DNA of 64,000 bases from REEB76 sp963774895 (GCA_963774895.1 CAVZGN010000001.1:496001-560000); one strand, 5' to 3'. Positions 25,814-35,083 are shown, numbered from the stretch's first letter. Numbers and translations: made by a program. The notes: generated by a model from the sequence alone, not told the origin.

Positions 25814-26029
25814 ATGGATTCATCCGCAAACCGGCCAGCACCACGTGGAAAATTAGGCCGGGAAATCGTAGTGGTTTTGGCATTCAAAGCGTTAGCCTTG
25901 TCCCTGATCTGGGCATTGTTCTTCAGCGCCCCTCCGGTCCCCCATCCCGGTCCACAAGCCACGGCGGCACATTTATTCGGCAGGTCCGTTCCCAACACGC
26001 AGGCTCCACGAGGTGCTTCACATGATTGA
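25814..26029 (+). CDS. cydP: Cytochrome bd oxidase small subunit CydP (putative)
   Basis: A 71-residue protein with one transmembrane helix (VVVLAFKALALSLIWALFF) and a proline-rich periplasmic or cytoplasmic tail. The pattern basic, helix, WALFFSAPP and the position directly before cydA match the CydP group of putative small oxidase subunits. The ATG is preceded by GGAGGGA. Its stop lies beyond the cydA ATG, so the genes overlap by 8 nt. CydP is known mainly from bioinformatic annotation; its biochemical role is not firmly established. Confidence 0.7.
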   Translation: MDSSANRPAPRGKLGREIVVVLAFKALALSLIWALFFSAPPVPHPGPQATAAHLFGRSVPNTQAPRGASHD

Positions 26030-27593
26030 TTTTGATCCGGTGCTGTTGTCACGCATGCAGTTCGGACTCACGGCGCTGTATCACTTCCTGTTCGTACCGC
26101 TGACGCTGGGGCTGTCGTTCATCCTGGCAATCATGGAATCGGTGTACGTGATGACTAACCGCCCCATCTGGCGGGACATGACGCGTTTCTGGGGAAAATT
26201 GTTCGGCATCAACTTCGCCATGGGCGTAGCCACCGGCATCACCATGGAGTTCCAGTTCGGCACCAACTGGGCCTATTACTCCCATTATGTGGGCGACATC
26301 TTCGGCGTGCCGCTGGCCATCGAAGGCTTGATGGCATTCTTCCTGGAATCCACTTTCGTTGGCCTGTTTTTCTTCGGCTGGAATCGCTTATCCAAGAATC
26401 AGCATCTGGCTGTCACCTGGCTGGTGGCGCTGGGCTCCAACCTCTCGGCGCTGTGGATCCTGATCGCCAACGGCTGGATGCAGAACCCGGTAGGCGCGCA
26501 TTTCAATTACCAGACCCTGCGCATGGAAGCCACCAGCCTATACGACGTGATCTTCAACCCGGTGGCCCAGGCCAAGTTCGTGCACACCGTGGGCGCCGGC
26601 TATGTGGTGGGTTCTGTATTCGTGCTGGCCATCAGTTCCTATTACCTGCTGCGCAACCGCCATGTGGCGTTCGCCAAGCGCTCGTTCGCGGTGGCCGCGA
26701 GTTTCGGATTGGCAGCGGCGCTGTGTGTGGTGGTGCTCGGCGACGAGAGCGGCTATGAAGCCACCCTCAACCAGAAGATGAAGACCGCGGCTATCGAGGC
26801 GGAATGGGAGACCACCGCGCCACCGGCGAGCTTCACAGTATTCGGCATACCCGATGTCAAAGATCAGACAACGCACTACGCCCTACGCATACCCTGGTTA
26901 CTGGGACTGATTGCCACGCGCTCGCTGGATACGCCGGTAGCCGGCATCAACAATCTGGTGCAGCAAGCGGACACACGCATCCGCGACGGCATCCTGGCGT
27001 ACCGGGCACTCGCCACGCTGCATCAACATCCCGATGACGCCGCGGCGCGCGCAGACCTGCAGGCGCATGTGGACAATCTTGGTTATGCACTGTTGCTGCG
27101 TTCCATCGGCGTGGATCCATTGACAGCGACCGATAGCGACATCGAGCGTGCCGCGCGCAGCACGGTGCCACCCGTGGGCCTGATGTTCTGGTCGTTTCGA
27201 TTCATGGTGGGGTTGGGATTCCTGTTCATCCTGATGTTCGCGTTCGCGTTTTATGTATCCGCGCGCCAGAGTTTCGATCGCCACCGTAAATTCCTGGTGC
27301 TGGCCGTGTTCTCATTGCCGCTGCCGTGGATCGCGGCAGAACTCGGCTGGATCGTGGCGGAAGTAGGCCGACAGCCCTGGGTGATCGATGGCGTATTGCC
27401 TACGCAATTAGGCGCATCCAGTGTGAGCGGCGGCCAGGTGCTCGGCAGTCTCATCGGATTTCTGCTGTTCTATTCGATCCTGGCGGTGGTGGATATCTAT
27501 CTGATGCTGCGCTATGCACGCTTCGGACCCGTGACCGGTCCGATCGGCGGAGCTGGCGGCCAGCATGCTGAAGTCACCGGAGGTGCGTCATGA
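26022..27593 (+). CDS. cydA: Cytochrome bd ubiquinol oxidase subunit I
   Basis: CydA carries hemes b558, b595 and d and oxidises quinol. The ATG at 26022 is chosen since GAGGTG sits 7 nt upstream. The N-terminus (FDPVLLSRMQFGLTALYHFLFVPLTLGLS) contains the conserved histidine and heme b595 region. The GRQPW motif in EVGRQPWVIDGVLPT is conserved at the quinol side, as is the long Q-loop (about residues 260-390). At 523 residues it is the long-Q-loop type found in E. coli. It starts inside cydP and overlaps cydB by 4 nt. Confidence 0.96.
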   Translation: MIDFDPVLLSRMQFGLTALYHFLFVPLTLGLSFILAIMESVYVMTNRPIWRDMTRFWGKLFGINFAMGVATGITMEFQFGTNWAYYSHYVGDIFGVPLAIEGLMAFFLESTFVGLFFFGWNRLSKNQHLAVTWLVALGSNLSALWILIANGWMQNPVGAHFNYQTLRMEATSLYDVIFNPVAQAKFVHTVGAGYVVGSVFVLAISSYYLLRNRHVAFAKRSFAVAASFGLAAALCVVVLGDESGYEATLNQKMKTAAIEAEWETTAPPASFTVFGIPDVKDQTTHYALRIPWLLGLIATRSLDTPVAGINNLVQQADTRIRDGILAYRALATLHQHPDDAAARADLQAHVDNLGYALLLRSIGVDPLTATDSDIERAARSTVPPVGLMFWSFRFMVGLGFLFILMFAFAFYVSARQSFDRHRKFLVLAVFSLPLPWIAAELGWIVAEVGRQPWVIDGVLPTQLGASSVSGGQVLGSLIGFLLFYSILAVVDIYLMLRYARFGPVTGPIGGAGGQHAEVTGGAS

Positions 27594-28735
27594 GCATCCC
27601 ACTGGACTACGAGACCCTGCGGCTGATCTGGTGGCTGCTGCTGACGGTGCTGATAACCGGCTTCGCGGTCATGGATGGTTTCGATCTGGGCGTGGCCGGA
27701 CAGTTGCTGTTGGTGGCGCGCAATGACGACCAGCGCCGTGTGGCCGTCAACAGCATCGGCCCGGTATGGGACGGCAACCAGGTGTGGTTCATCCTGGGGG
27801 GCGGTGCGGTGTTCGCGGCCTTCCCGCTGCTGTATGCGGCGGCTTTCTCCGGTCTGTATGCCGCCATGTTCCTGGTGTTGCTGACCTTCATCGTGAGGCC
27901 TGTGAGCATCGATTTCCGCAGCAAGGTGGCGGATGCACGCTGGCGCGCGACCTGGGACATCGTCCTGTCGGTCGCAGGTCTGGCAGCGGCGTTGTTATTC
28001 GGTGTGGCGGTGGGCAACTTGTTCCTGGGACTGCCGTTCCATTTCACCGATGAGCTGCGGCTGGTGTACGAGGGCGGGTTGTTCGGCCTGCTGCGGCCGT
28101 TCGCATTGCTCTGCGGTCTGGCCTCGGTGGCCATGTTGCTGATGCACGGCGCGGCCTGGCTGATGTTGAAGACGGAAGGTGAAGTAGCCGCACGCGCGCG
28201 CCGGGTATTGCTGGTGTGTGCGGGCGCGCTGATCGTGCTATTCGCGGTAGGCGGCGTGTGGCTTGCGCATATGGATGGTTACTCCATCACCAGCGTGCTC
28301 GATCCATCCGCGCCCTCCAATCCGCTTGCCAAGCAGGTGACACGTATGCCGGGTGCCTGGCTTTCAGTGTATACGCGTGCACCCTGGACCCTGGCGGCAC
28401 CCGCCATCGGATTCCTGGGGCCACTGCTCGCCTGCCTGTTCGCCGGGTGGCGGCGTGGCGGATTGGCTTTCATCTGCAGTGCGCTCGGCGTCATCGGCGT
28501 GATCTTCACCGCGGCCTTGAGCCTGTTTCCGTTCCTGCTGCCCTCGGACCAGGATCCTTCCGCCAGTCTTACGCTCTGGGATGCGTCCTCAAGCCAGCGC
28601 ACCCTGTTCATCATGCTGGTGGCAGTGGTGGTATTCCTGCCGATCGTATTACTTTATACGGGCTGGGTGTTCCGTGTGCTGCGCGGCAAGGTCACTGAAG
28701 CTTACGTGCGCGAACACAAACAAACGCTTTACTGA
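27590..28735 (+). CDS. cydB: Cytochrome bd ubiquinol oxidase subunit II
   Basis: The heme-free structural partner of CydA in the high-affinity oxidase. The 381-residue protein has about nine helices and the family N-terminus (MSIPLDYETLRLIWWLLL, then LITGFAVMDGFDLGVAG with the conserved MDGFDLG). It overlaps cydA by 4 nt and is followed 11 bp later by cydX. Length and layout are those of a normal CydB. Confidence 0.96.
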   Translation: MSIPLDYETLRLIWWLLLTVLITGFAVMDGFDLGVAGQLLLVARNDDQRRVAVNSIGPVWDGNQVWFILGGGAVFAAFPLLYAAAFSGLYAAMFLVLLTFIVRPVSIDFRSKVADARWRATWDIVLSVAGLAAALLFGVAVGNLFLGLPFHFTDELRLVYEGGLFGLLRPFALLCGLASVAMLLMHGAAWLMLKTEGEVAARARRVLLVCAGALIVLFAVGGVWLAHMDGYSITSVLDPSAPSNPLAKQVTRMPGAWLSVYTRAPWTLAAPAIGFLGPLLACLFAGWRRGGLAFICSALGVIGVIFTAALSLFPFLLPSDQDPSASLTLWDASSSQRTLFIMLVAVVVFLPIVLLYTGWVFRVLRGKVTEAYVREHKQTLY

Positions 28736-28746
28736 GGTGCAGAAAC

Positions 28747-28854
28747 ATGTGGTACTTCGCCTGGATTCTAGGTGTGTTACTGGCCTGCGCTTTCGGCATC
28801 GTCAACGCCATGTGGACCGAAATCAAGATGCACGATGCTTCCATCGAGCTGTAA
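28747..28854 (+). CDS. cydX: Cytochrome bd oxidase small subunit CydX
   Basis: A 35-residue single-helix subunit needed for stability of the bd oxidase. The sequence MWYFAWILGVLLACAFGIVN followed by AMWTEI fits the CydX signature (MWYFxWILG) closely. It is too short for standard gene calling. A ribosome-binding site (GAGGTG) precedes the ATG. With cydP, the operon encodes two small subunits. Confidence 0.95.
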   Translation: MWYFAWILGVLLACAFGIVNAMWTEIKMHDASIEL

Positions 28855-29002
28855 ACGGCGTACACATCCCACTTGTGAGGCAAACGTAGGTATCCATCGG
28901 GCGCCTATAGAGCTGAGCCGGCGGCGGCTGTATGGACCGAAGGCCAAAATTGACCCAAACATGATCCACGTCATGGTCATACCAGTGGAGGAGGGTTAGC
29001 TT

Positions 29003-30421
29003 ATGGTCGCATGTATGCAAGCTAAACATGCCATAGCTGATATCGGTTTTGCTCCCGAGCTCGTGCGACGTTACGACGTGGCGGGTCCACGCTACACCTC
29101 CTATCCGACCGCCCGGCAGTTCGGGTCGGCGGTGGACGAGGCGGCATATCAACGTGCGGTGAAGCGCAGCAACGAAGACTTCATTCCCAGCGCGCTGTCA
29201 TTGTATTTACACCTGCCATTCTGCAAAAGCCCGTGCTTCTATTGCGGCTGCAGCCGGCTGATTACCAGCAGGCCGGAACGCATCGCCACCTATCTGCGGC
29301 ACCTGCACCAGGAGATCCAATTGCAGGGACCGCGGTTTGACCACGACAGGCCGGTGCGGCAACTGCATCTGGGCGGCGGCACACCCACCTATCTGGACGA
29401 TGAACAGCTCGCGGATCTGTTCAGTGTTTTGCGTCAGGTTTTCAGTCTTGATGAGCATGCACAACGGGAATTTTCCATCGAAGCCGATCCACGCGGTCTC
29501 ACGGCTGAGCGTCTGCTGATGCTCGCCAATCTGGGGTTCAACCGCATCAGTTACGGCTTCCAGGATTTCGATCCACGGGTGCAGGAGGCGATCAACCGCA
29601 TACAGGATCCGGAACATTGCCTCGAGCTCATTGCGGCCGCACGCCGCGCCGGTTTCTGCTCGGTGTCGGTGGATCTCATCTACGGTCTGCCACGGCAGAC
29701 CGAAGCCGGATTCACGGCGACACTCGAGGCGGTGGTCGGGGCACACCCGGATCGGGTGGCGGTTTACGGTTATGCCCATCTGCCACAATATTTCAAAGCT
29801 CAGCAGCATATCCATAACCATGAACTTCCGAATGCCGATCTGCGTTTGCGCCTGCTGCAGACCGCCGTCGAGGTGCTGACCCGGCAAGGTTATGAATATC
29901 TGGGCATGGATCACTTCGCCCTGCCGGATGACGAGCTGGTGCTGGCGCGCACCAATGGCACGCTGCAACGCAATTTCCAGGGCTATTCGACCCATGCGGG
30001 ACTGGACCTGGTGGGTCTTGGCATGACCGCCATCGGCCGCGTAGGCGACGTGTATGCCCAGAACTTCAAGACCCTGGACTGTTATTACGCCGCCGTGGAA
30101 TCCGCGCACCTGCCCATTGAGCGCGGCTATGAAATGTCGGCGGATGACTGGTTGCGGGCCGATATTATCGGTCGGCTGATGTGCTATGAAGAGCTGCCGT
30201 TCGATGCCATCGAGCGCCGCCACGGCATCGTGTTTTGCGAATATTTTGCCCGCGAACTGCTCGCGCTCGAGCCAATGGAGGCGGACCGGCTGGTGCGGGT
30301 GGAGCCGGACAGGCTGCTGGTGCTACCGCGCGGCCGCTTCCTGCGCCGCGCGCTCGCCATGGTATTCGATGCCTATTTGCCACGGGAAAACGCTGTCAAT
30401 ACCTATTCCCGCGTCGTGTAA
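29003..30421 (+). CDS. hemN: Oxygen-independent coproporphyrinogen III oxidase HemN
   Basis: A radical SAM enzyme that converts coproporphyrinogen III to protoporphyrinogen IX without oxygen. The [4Fe-4S]-binding CxxxCxxC is Cys74, Cys78 and Cys81 (HLPFCKSPCFYCGC), with a fourth cysteine at 83, as in E. coli HemN. Substrate-side motifs follow (LGGGTPTYL, ISYGFQDFDPRVQEAINR, LIYGLPRQT). The normal 472 residues end with a domain of hydrophobic helices. The ATG has GGAGG nearby. It lies between cydX and fnr, which fits expression under low oxygen. Confidence 0.96.
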   Translation: MVACMQAKHAIADIGFAPELVRRYDVAGPRYTSYPTARQFGSAVDEAAYQRAVKRSNEDFIPSALSLYLHLPFCKSPCFYCGCSRLITSRPERIATYLRHLHQEIQLQGPRFDHDRPVRQLHLGGGTPTYLDDEQLADLFSVLRQVFSLDEHAQREFSIEADPRGLTAERLLMLANLGFNRISYGFQDFDPRVQEAINRIQDPEHCLELIAAARRAGFCSVSVDLIYGLPRQTEAGFTATLEAVVGAHPDRVAVYGYAHLPQYFKAQQHIHNHELPNADLRLRLLQTAVEVLTRQGYEYLGMDHFALPDDELVLARTNGTLQRNFQGYSTHAGLDLVGLGMTAIGRVGDVYAQNFKTLDCYYAAVESAHLPIERGYEMSADDWLRADIIGRLMCYEELPFDAIERRHGIVFCEYFARELLALEPMEADRLVRVEPDRLLVLPRGRFLRRALAMVFDAYLPRENAVNTYSRVV

Positions 30422-30522
30422 CAACGTGTAACAACAAGCAGCTGCATTCCGCAAGACTATTATTCCTGACGACGCACGGATAGGTTATCCTTAAGCCTCT
30501 CAAATCCGAGGCTATCAGGGTA

Positions 30523-31257
30523 GTGCCAACCTCTTCTGTGGAAGTCGCCAGCGTTCTGCGCGAAGCCTGCATGACCTGTTCGCTGCAGGAACTGTGTCTG
30601 CCGCGTGGCCTGTATGGCCACGATCTGGAGCGCCTGGATGCTTTGGTAGCTCGCCAGGGGCCCTACCATGAAGGCGACCATCTGTTCCGCATCGGCGACA
30701 AGTTTGCAGCGATCTATGCGGTGCGCGCCGGCTCCTATAAGAGTTATACCGTGGACAGCGAAGGCCGAGAACATGTGCTCGGCTTCCATCTGCCCGGTGA
30801 ACTTCTGGGCCTGGATGCCATTTACCCGGGTCATCACGTATGCAATGCACTGGCGCTGGATACTGCTACGGTATGCGTTCTGCCGTATGTGCAACTCAGC
30901 ACGCTGGCGAGCCAGATCAGCGGGTTGTTTACCCAGATCATGCGGCTGATGAGCAAGGACATTTCCGATACTGCGACCCTGGCAGGGGACTTCACCGCTG
31001 AAGAGCGGCTGGCGGCATTTCTCGTCGGTCTGTCGGAACGCTTCCGGCTGCGCGGTTATTCGCCCAACGAATTCAACCTGGCCATGTCGCGCCGTGACAT
31101 TGCCAACTACCTTCGACTGGCCACCGAGACCGTGAGCCGGGTATTTGCGCGCTTCGAAAAGGATGGCCTGATCAAGGTGGACCGGCGTGCCGTACATCTG
31201 CTGAATCTGTCGCAGCTGCAGACCTTATGTGAAGCCATGGGCGGCCAGCAGCTCTAG
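30523..31257 (+). CDS. fnr: FNR/ANR oxygen-sensing transcriptional regulator
   Basis: A CRP/FNR regulator of 244 residues. Three cysteines stand near the N-terminus (CMTCSLQELC; Cys16, Cys19 and Cys25) and a fourth at Cys118 (ATVCVLPY) matches E. coli Cys122, so a full [4Fe-4S] cluster site is present. The cyclic-nucleotide-like beta-roll and dimer helix follow. The helix-turn-helix (SRRDIANYLRLATETVSRVF) contains Glu202, Ser205 and Arg206, the residues that read TTGAT. A GTG start is used. Target sites fitting it lie before cydP, at the second Cyc2-like gene and at the NRAMP gene. Confidence 0.94.
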   Translation: MPTSSVEVASVLREACMTCSLQELCLPRGLYGHDLERLDALVARQGPYHEGDHLFRIGDKFAAIYAVRAGSYKSYTVDSEGREHVLGFHLPGELLGLDAIYPGHHVCNALALDTATVCVLPYVQLSTLASQISGLFTQIMRLMSKDISDTATLAGDFTAEERLAAFLVGLSERFRLRGYSPNEFNLAMSRRDIANYLRLATETVSRVFARFEKDGLIKVDRRAVHLLNLSQLQTLCEAMGGQQL

Positions 31258-31287
31258 CTGTTGCTTATCCGGCTTATGTATCACGGC

Positions 31288-31301
31288 TTGACCTAAGTCA
31301 A
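31288..31301 (+). promoter_or_regulatory. FNR/ANR-type site TTGACCTAAGTCAA before the Cyc2-like gene
   Basis: A perfect inverted repeat, TTGAC-N4-GTCAA, located 31 bp after the fnr stop. A GATAAA element at 31322-31327 would put the site near -40, again the class II position. It is the best evidence that the Cyc2-like gene downstream answers to FNR. It could also feed back on fnr if the direction were reversed. Confidence 0.75.
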
Positions 31302-31388
31302 TTGCCGGTATCACCCCAACCGATAAACTCCGGGCATAAGAAATCCGATTATCCGCACCATGGATGGCGCCTTTCCGGAGTCGTCCAA

Positions 31389-32738
31389 ATGCACGCCAAG
31401 TCGCCGCATACCGTGCGTCATTCAACAATCCTTTTAGGCCTGCTGCTCGCCGTGCTTTCCATGCATGCACAGGCGGTCCCGAGTTTCGCCCGTCAGACGG
31501 GGCTGGCCTGCAGTGCCTGCCATACGGTAGCGCCGCAGCTGAATGCCTTCGGCCGCTATTTCAAGCTACACGGGTACGTGCTCGGCCCGGAGAAGCTGAG
31601 TGGCGGTAGTCAGCAGCTCAGCATTGACAAGTTTCCACCACTGTCCGCGATGATGATGATCTCGGATACGGTGACGCGCAAAGCTCAACCCGATTCGCAG
31701 AACGGTTCGGTGGAATTTCCCGATCAACTGAGCATTTTCTACGCCGGCGCCATCGCCGAACACATGGGGGCTTTTGCCCAGATCACCTATGAGCAACCGG
31801 CCGATCATTTCAGCATCGACAACACCGATATCCGTTATGCGCGGGATTTCAACTGGGGCGATCAGACACTGGTATGGGGGCTGACGCTCAATAACAACCC
31901 CACCGTACAGGACGTGTGGAACAGCACGCCGGCCTGGGGTTATCCATATATTGCCTCGGGTGTAGCCCCGGGGCCCGCGGCGGCACCACTGCTGGACGGG
32001 GCGCTGGCGCAGAATGTTGCCGGGCTGGGAGCCTACGCCTGGCTCAACAGCACCTGGTACGGTGAATTGAGTATGTATCGCTCAAGCCAGCCGGGTGTTA
32101 ACCAACCCTACAACAGCAGCACCGCCGAAGTGATCTCAGGTTTGTCGCCGTACTGGCGACTTGCATGGGAACATCCCTGGACTACGGGCAGTGGCCAAAG
32201 TGATTTCGAAATCGGCACCTTTGGCATCAATGCTCATATTTACCCGGGCGGCGGCAACCCGCTGGCCGGGCCGACAGACGATTATCAGGATCTGGGTTTG
32301 GACAGCCAATACCAGTACATTACCGGCCAGGACTCGCTGGCTGTGCACGCCACCTATATACATGAGCGCCAGAATTTGAACGCCAGCGTTGCTGACGGAC
32401 TGGCCGACAATCCGAGCAACCATCTGGATTCCTGGAACATCAATCTCAGCTATTACTGGAATGAGACCTACGGCCCGACCATCGGTTACTTCAGCACCAC
32501 CGGCAGCGCCGATCCGGTGCTGTATGCACCGGCGCCGGTTTCCGGCAGCGCTACCGGTTCACCCAACAGCAACGGCTGGATACTGCAATGGACCTGGTTA
32601 CCCTCACTCAACGTCCAGGCGACTGCTCAATATGTGATCTATAGCAAGTTCAACGGCGCCTCCAGCAACTACGACGGCTCCGGTCGCAATGCGTCGGACA
32701 ACAATACGCTGTATCTCAACTTGTGGCTGTTGTGGTGA
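31389..32738 (+). CDS. Cyc2-like outer-membrane cytochrome c-porin fusion
   Basis: A 449-residue protein starting at the ATG with GGAG upstream, which gives a signal peptide ending near HAQA. Then follow VPSFARQTGLACSACHT (heme Cys41, Cys44 and His45) and NAFGRYFKLHGYVL, which matches the classical Cyc2 heme domain better than the first copy does. The remainder has alternating beta segments and ends in an aromatic residue (LYLNLWLLW), as expected for an outer-membrane barrel inserted by Bam. Cyc2 is the Fe(II) oxidase of iron-oxidising bacteria, but related proteins exist in organisms not known to oxidise iron. Its FNR site and the cytochrome c4 gene downstream are the important context. Confidence 0.8.
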   Translation: MHAKSPHTVRHSTILLGLLLAVLSMHAQAVPSFARQTGLACSACHTVAPQLNAFGRYFKLHGYVLGPEKLSGGSQQLSIDKFPPLSAMMMISDTVTRKAQPDSQNGSVEFPDQLSIFYAGAIAEHMGAFAQITYEQPADHFSIDNTDIRYARDFNWGDQTLVWGLTLNNNPTVQDVWNSTPAWGYPYIASGVAPGPAAAPLLDGALAQNVAGLGAYAWLNSTWYGELSMYRSSQPGVNQPYNSSTAEVISGLSPYWRLAWEHPWTTGSGQSDFEIGTFGINAHIYPGGGNPLAGPTDDYQDLGLDSQYQYITGQDSLAVHATYIHERQNLNASVADGLADNPSNHLDSWNINLSYYWNETYGPTIGYFSTTGSADPVLYAPAPVSGSATGSPNSNGWILQWTWLPSLNVQATAQYVIYSKFNGASSNYDGSGRNASDNNTLYLNLWLLW

Positions 32739-32883
32739 AGTATGGACAAAAGAGGTCCGGGATCTTGAACATTGGACCAAGCAGTTGCTACTCAATGAGT
32801 CAATCCCAGTGATGCAAGGTGGGTGTGACATACCGGACTCTATAGAAATCTGAAACTCCTAAAATGCGCATGAGGTAGTGACG

Positions 32884-33510
32884 ATGAAACGACATACAGC
32901 AACGGTGGTTTGCCTGCTGTTTAGCGGGCTTTGTCTGGGTTGCATGAGCGCTGAGGCACAGCAGGCGACCAAAACTGCACCAGAAACAGTGCGCAGTACT
33001 TGCTATATGTGCCACAGCACCCAAGGCAATAATCCGGATCTGGGATTCATCCCGCGGCTGGCGGCACAAAATCAGACCTATATTGAGGAGCAGCTCAAAG
33101 CATTCCGCGATGGCAGCCGTGCAGACCCGCCGGCCACAATCTATATGTGGCCGATCGTCCAGGCGCTCAGCGATATGCAGATCCAGCAGACAGCACAATG
33201 GTTCGCCTTGCAGCCTCCCCCGTCACCATTCTCTCCGGGAGCCTCAGCAAGCGAAGGCAAAGAAATATACCTGCACGGCGTGCTTAAGGCCGATGTGCCC
33301 GCCTGCACAAGCTGTCATGGTGAGAAGGCCGAAGGCAATGGAATATTTCCGCGTCTCGCCGGGCAGAATCCGCAATACTTGCTGGCGCAACTGCGTTATT
33401 TCCGTTCCGGGGTGCGCAACGACAAGAACGCCGATATCATGAAGCAGGTTGCGCTGCATCTTAACGACAGCCAAATGAATGCGCTGGCGGATTATCTCAG
33501 CTCACTGTAA
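32884..33510 (+). CDS. Diheme cytochrome c4
   Basis: A 208-residue periplasmic carrier with two cytochrome c domains. The ATG at 32884 has GAGGT upstream; a GTG two codons earlier is possible. Hemes are bound by CYMCH (Cys40, Cys43, His44) and CTSCH (Cys141, Cys144, His145). Sequence around both (FIPRLAAQNQTYIEEQLKAFRDGSR, then FPRLAGQNPQYLLAQLRYFRSG) is diagnostic of cytochrome c4. Cytochromes c4 commonly feed terminal oxidases. Its place 146 bp after the Cyc2-like gene suggests the two act in one electron path. Confidence 0.93.
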   Translation: MKRHTATVVCLLFSGLCLGCMSAEAQQATKTAPETVRSTCYMCHSTQGNNPDLGFIPRLAAQNQTYIEEQLKAFRDGSRADPPATIYMWPIVQALSDMQIQQTAQWFALQPPPSPFSPGASASEGKEIYLHGVLKADVPACTSCHGEKAEGNGIFPRLAGQNPQYLLAQLRYFRSGVRNDKNADIMKQVALHLNDSQMNALADYLSSL

Positions 33511-33741
33511 TCAGACGGTAAAACCGCCGGCAGCCGGAGCAACCTGATTGGGCATAACTCCCAGGGACACTACCAGGAGCTGTTCTGCCCGCTGGGCCAA
33601 TCCAAATCAGCGCTACAGCGGCATAATGTCCACATGAGGACGCTGTTTCCATTCTTCATTCAAAATCGGATAATCTCCTCCCTATGGGCTAGCCAAACCG
33701 GCTGAATCCCCAGGTAGTTACCGGCCCCAAGCTGCACGCCA

Positions 33742-34692
33742 ATGAAATATAAGGACTATTACAGCGTCCTGGGTGTCCCGCGCAGCGCCGGTGAGGCGGA
33801 AATCAAGAACGCCTACCGCAAGCTGGCGCGCAAGTATCATCCGGACGTGTCCAAAGAGCGGAATGCCGAGGAACGCTTCAAGGACATCGCCGAAGCCTAT
33901 CAAACCCTCAAGGATCCGGAAAAGCGCGCCGCTTACGATCAATTGGGCCAGCAGCAGCCCGGCGAGGAGTTCCGGCCACCGCCCGATTGGCAGCAGCGAT
34001 ACAACGAGAGCCAGTTCTCGTTCGATGACATCGATTTTGCGGACCTGTTCGCGGGTTTGCGGGGCACGGGCTCGCGCCGAAGCCGCGGGCCCATGCCCGG
34101 GCAGGATTATGAAGCCGTGGTCCACCTGACACTGGAGGAAGCCTTTCACGGCACCCAGGTGAATGTGGATTTGAGCATGCCGGAATACGATGCCCAGGGC
34201 GTCATGCATCGGGTACTACAGGTTTTCAATGCGCGCATTCCCAAAGGCGTTACCGACGGCCAGCGCCTGCGGGTGCCGGGAAAAGGCGCAGCCGGGGTTA
34301 ACGGCGGCCGGGCCGGCGACCTGTATCTCACCATAGCCCTGCATCCACATCCCTTGTTCCGCGTCAGCGGCCACGATCTGTACCTGGACCTGCCGCTGGC
34401 GCCCTGGGAAGCGGTGCTCGGCACCAGCATCGAGGTGCCGACGCCCGCGGGCAAGGTGCGCCTCAAGGTGCCTGCGGGCACCCGCGCCGGCCAGCAATTG
34501 CGTCTTCCCAAGCGCGGGCTGCCCAAACCCCACAGCGGCGCCGGGGATTTATATGCCATGGTGCAGATTGTGGTACCCAGCGAGCCGACGGCCCAGGAGC
34601 GTTCGCTTTTCAAGCAGCTGGCTGATGGCTCCCGATTTAATCCACGCGGGCATTTCGATCAGGAGGTGAGCAATGAAAGCCGTGCTCACTGA
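33742..34692 (+). CDS. cbpA: DnaJ-class chaperone CbpA
   Basis: A DnaK co-chaperone that also binds curved DNA. An N-terminal J domain with HPD (residues 33-35, in RKYHPDVSK) is followed by a G/F-like region and the two C-terminal peptide-binding domains (LTLEEAFHGTQVNVDLS, PAGTRAGQQLRLPKRGLP). It lacks the zinc-finger cysteines of DnaJ, as CbpA does. At 316 residues it has normal length. The last 20 nt overlap cbpM, so they are translated together. Confidence 0.93.
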   Translation: MKYKDYYSVLGVPRSAGEAEIKNAYRKLARKYHPDVSKERNAEERFKDIAEAYQTLKDPEKRAAYDQLGQQQPGEEFRPPPDWQQRYNESQFSFDDIDFADLFAGLRGTGSRRSRGPMPGQDYEAVVHLTLEEAFHGTQVNVDLSMPEYDAQGVMHRVLQVFNARIPKGVTDGQRLRVPGKGAAGVNGGRAGDLYLTIALHPHPLFRVSGHDLYLDLPLAPWEAVLGTSIEVPTPAGKVRLKVPAGTRAGQQLRLPKRGLPKPHSGAGDLYAMVQIVVPSEPTAQERSLFKQLADGSRFNPRGHFDQEVSNESRAH

Positions 34693-35020
34693 GATGCTGT
34701 GGCTGGACGAACACACTACCATCTCGTTATCGGAACTTTCCGAATTGTCCGGCCTGTCTCCGGATGACCTGAACGAGCTGATTGATTACGGGATCATTGC
34801 GCCGGTCGAGCCGGGCATGACCCGAACTGCTTTCCATGCTCACTGCGTACTGACGGCAAAGACCGCACGCCGCTTACGCGACGATTTTGAACTGGATACG
34901 CGGGGACTGGCTTTGGCCATGACCCTTATCGAACGCATGCATGAACTCGAAGCCCAATTGCGAGAGCTGCATGCAATATATCCAAGCATAGCGTCACATA
35001 AGTCGCGCCATATAAAATAA
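34673..35020 (+). CDS. cbpM: Chaperone modulator CbpM
   Basis: CbpM inhibits CbpA by binding its J domain. The 115-residue helical protein begins with MKAVLTEMLWLDEHTTISLSEL-type segments and has a MerR-like helix-turn-helix fold (LSELSGLSPDDLNELIDYGIIAP) followed by a helical tail. It overlaps cbpA by 20 nt, the usual arrangement. GGAGG in the end of cbpA serves as its ribosome-binding site. Confidence 0.88.
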   Translation: MKAVLTEMLWLDEHTTISLSELSELSGLSPDDLNELIDYGIIAPVEPGMTRTAFHAHCVLTAKTARRLRDDFELDTRGLALAMTLIERMHELEAQLRELHAIYPSIASHKSRHIK

Positions 35021-35083
35021 TTCAAATTGCTTTCCAAGTTCTAAATTGGATCTTATCTTTAAACTTGGAGTCGAATTAGCGAT

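Noticed and set aside
28957..28975. Possible FNR half-site before hemN (TTGACCCAAACATGATC)
   Set aside because: The spacing between half-sites is wrong for FNR and only one half matches. hemN may instead be read from the cyd promoter.
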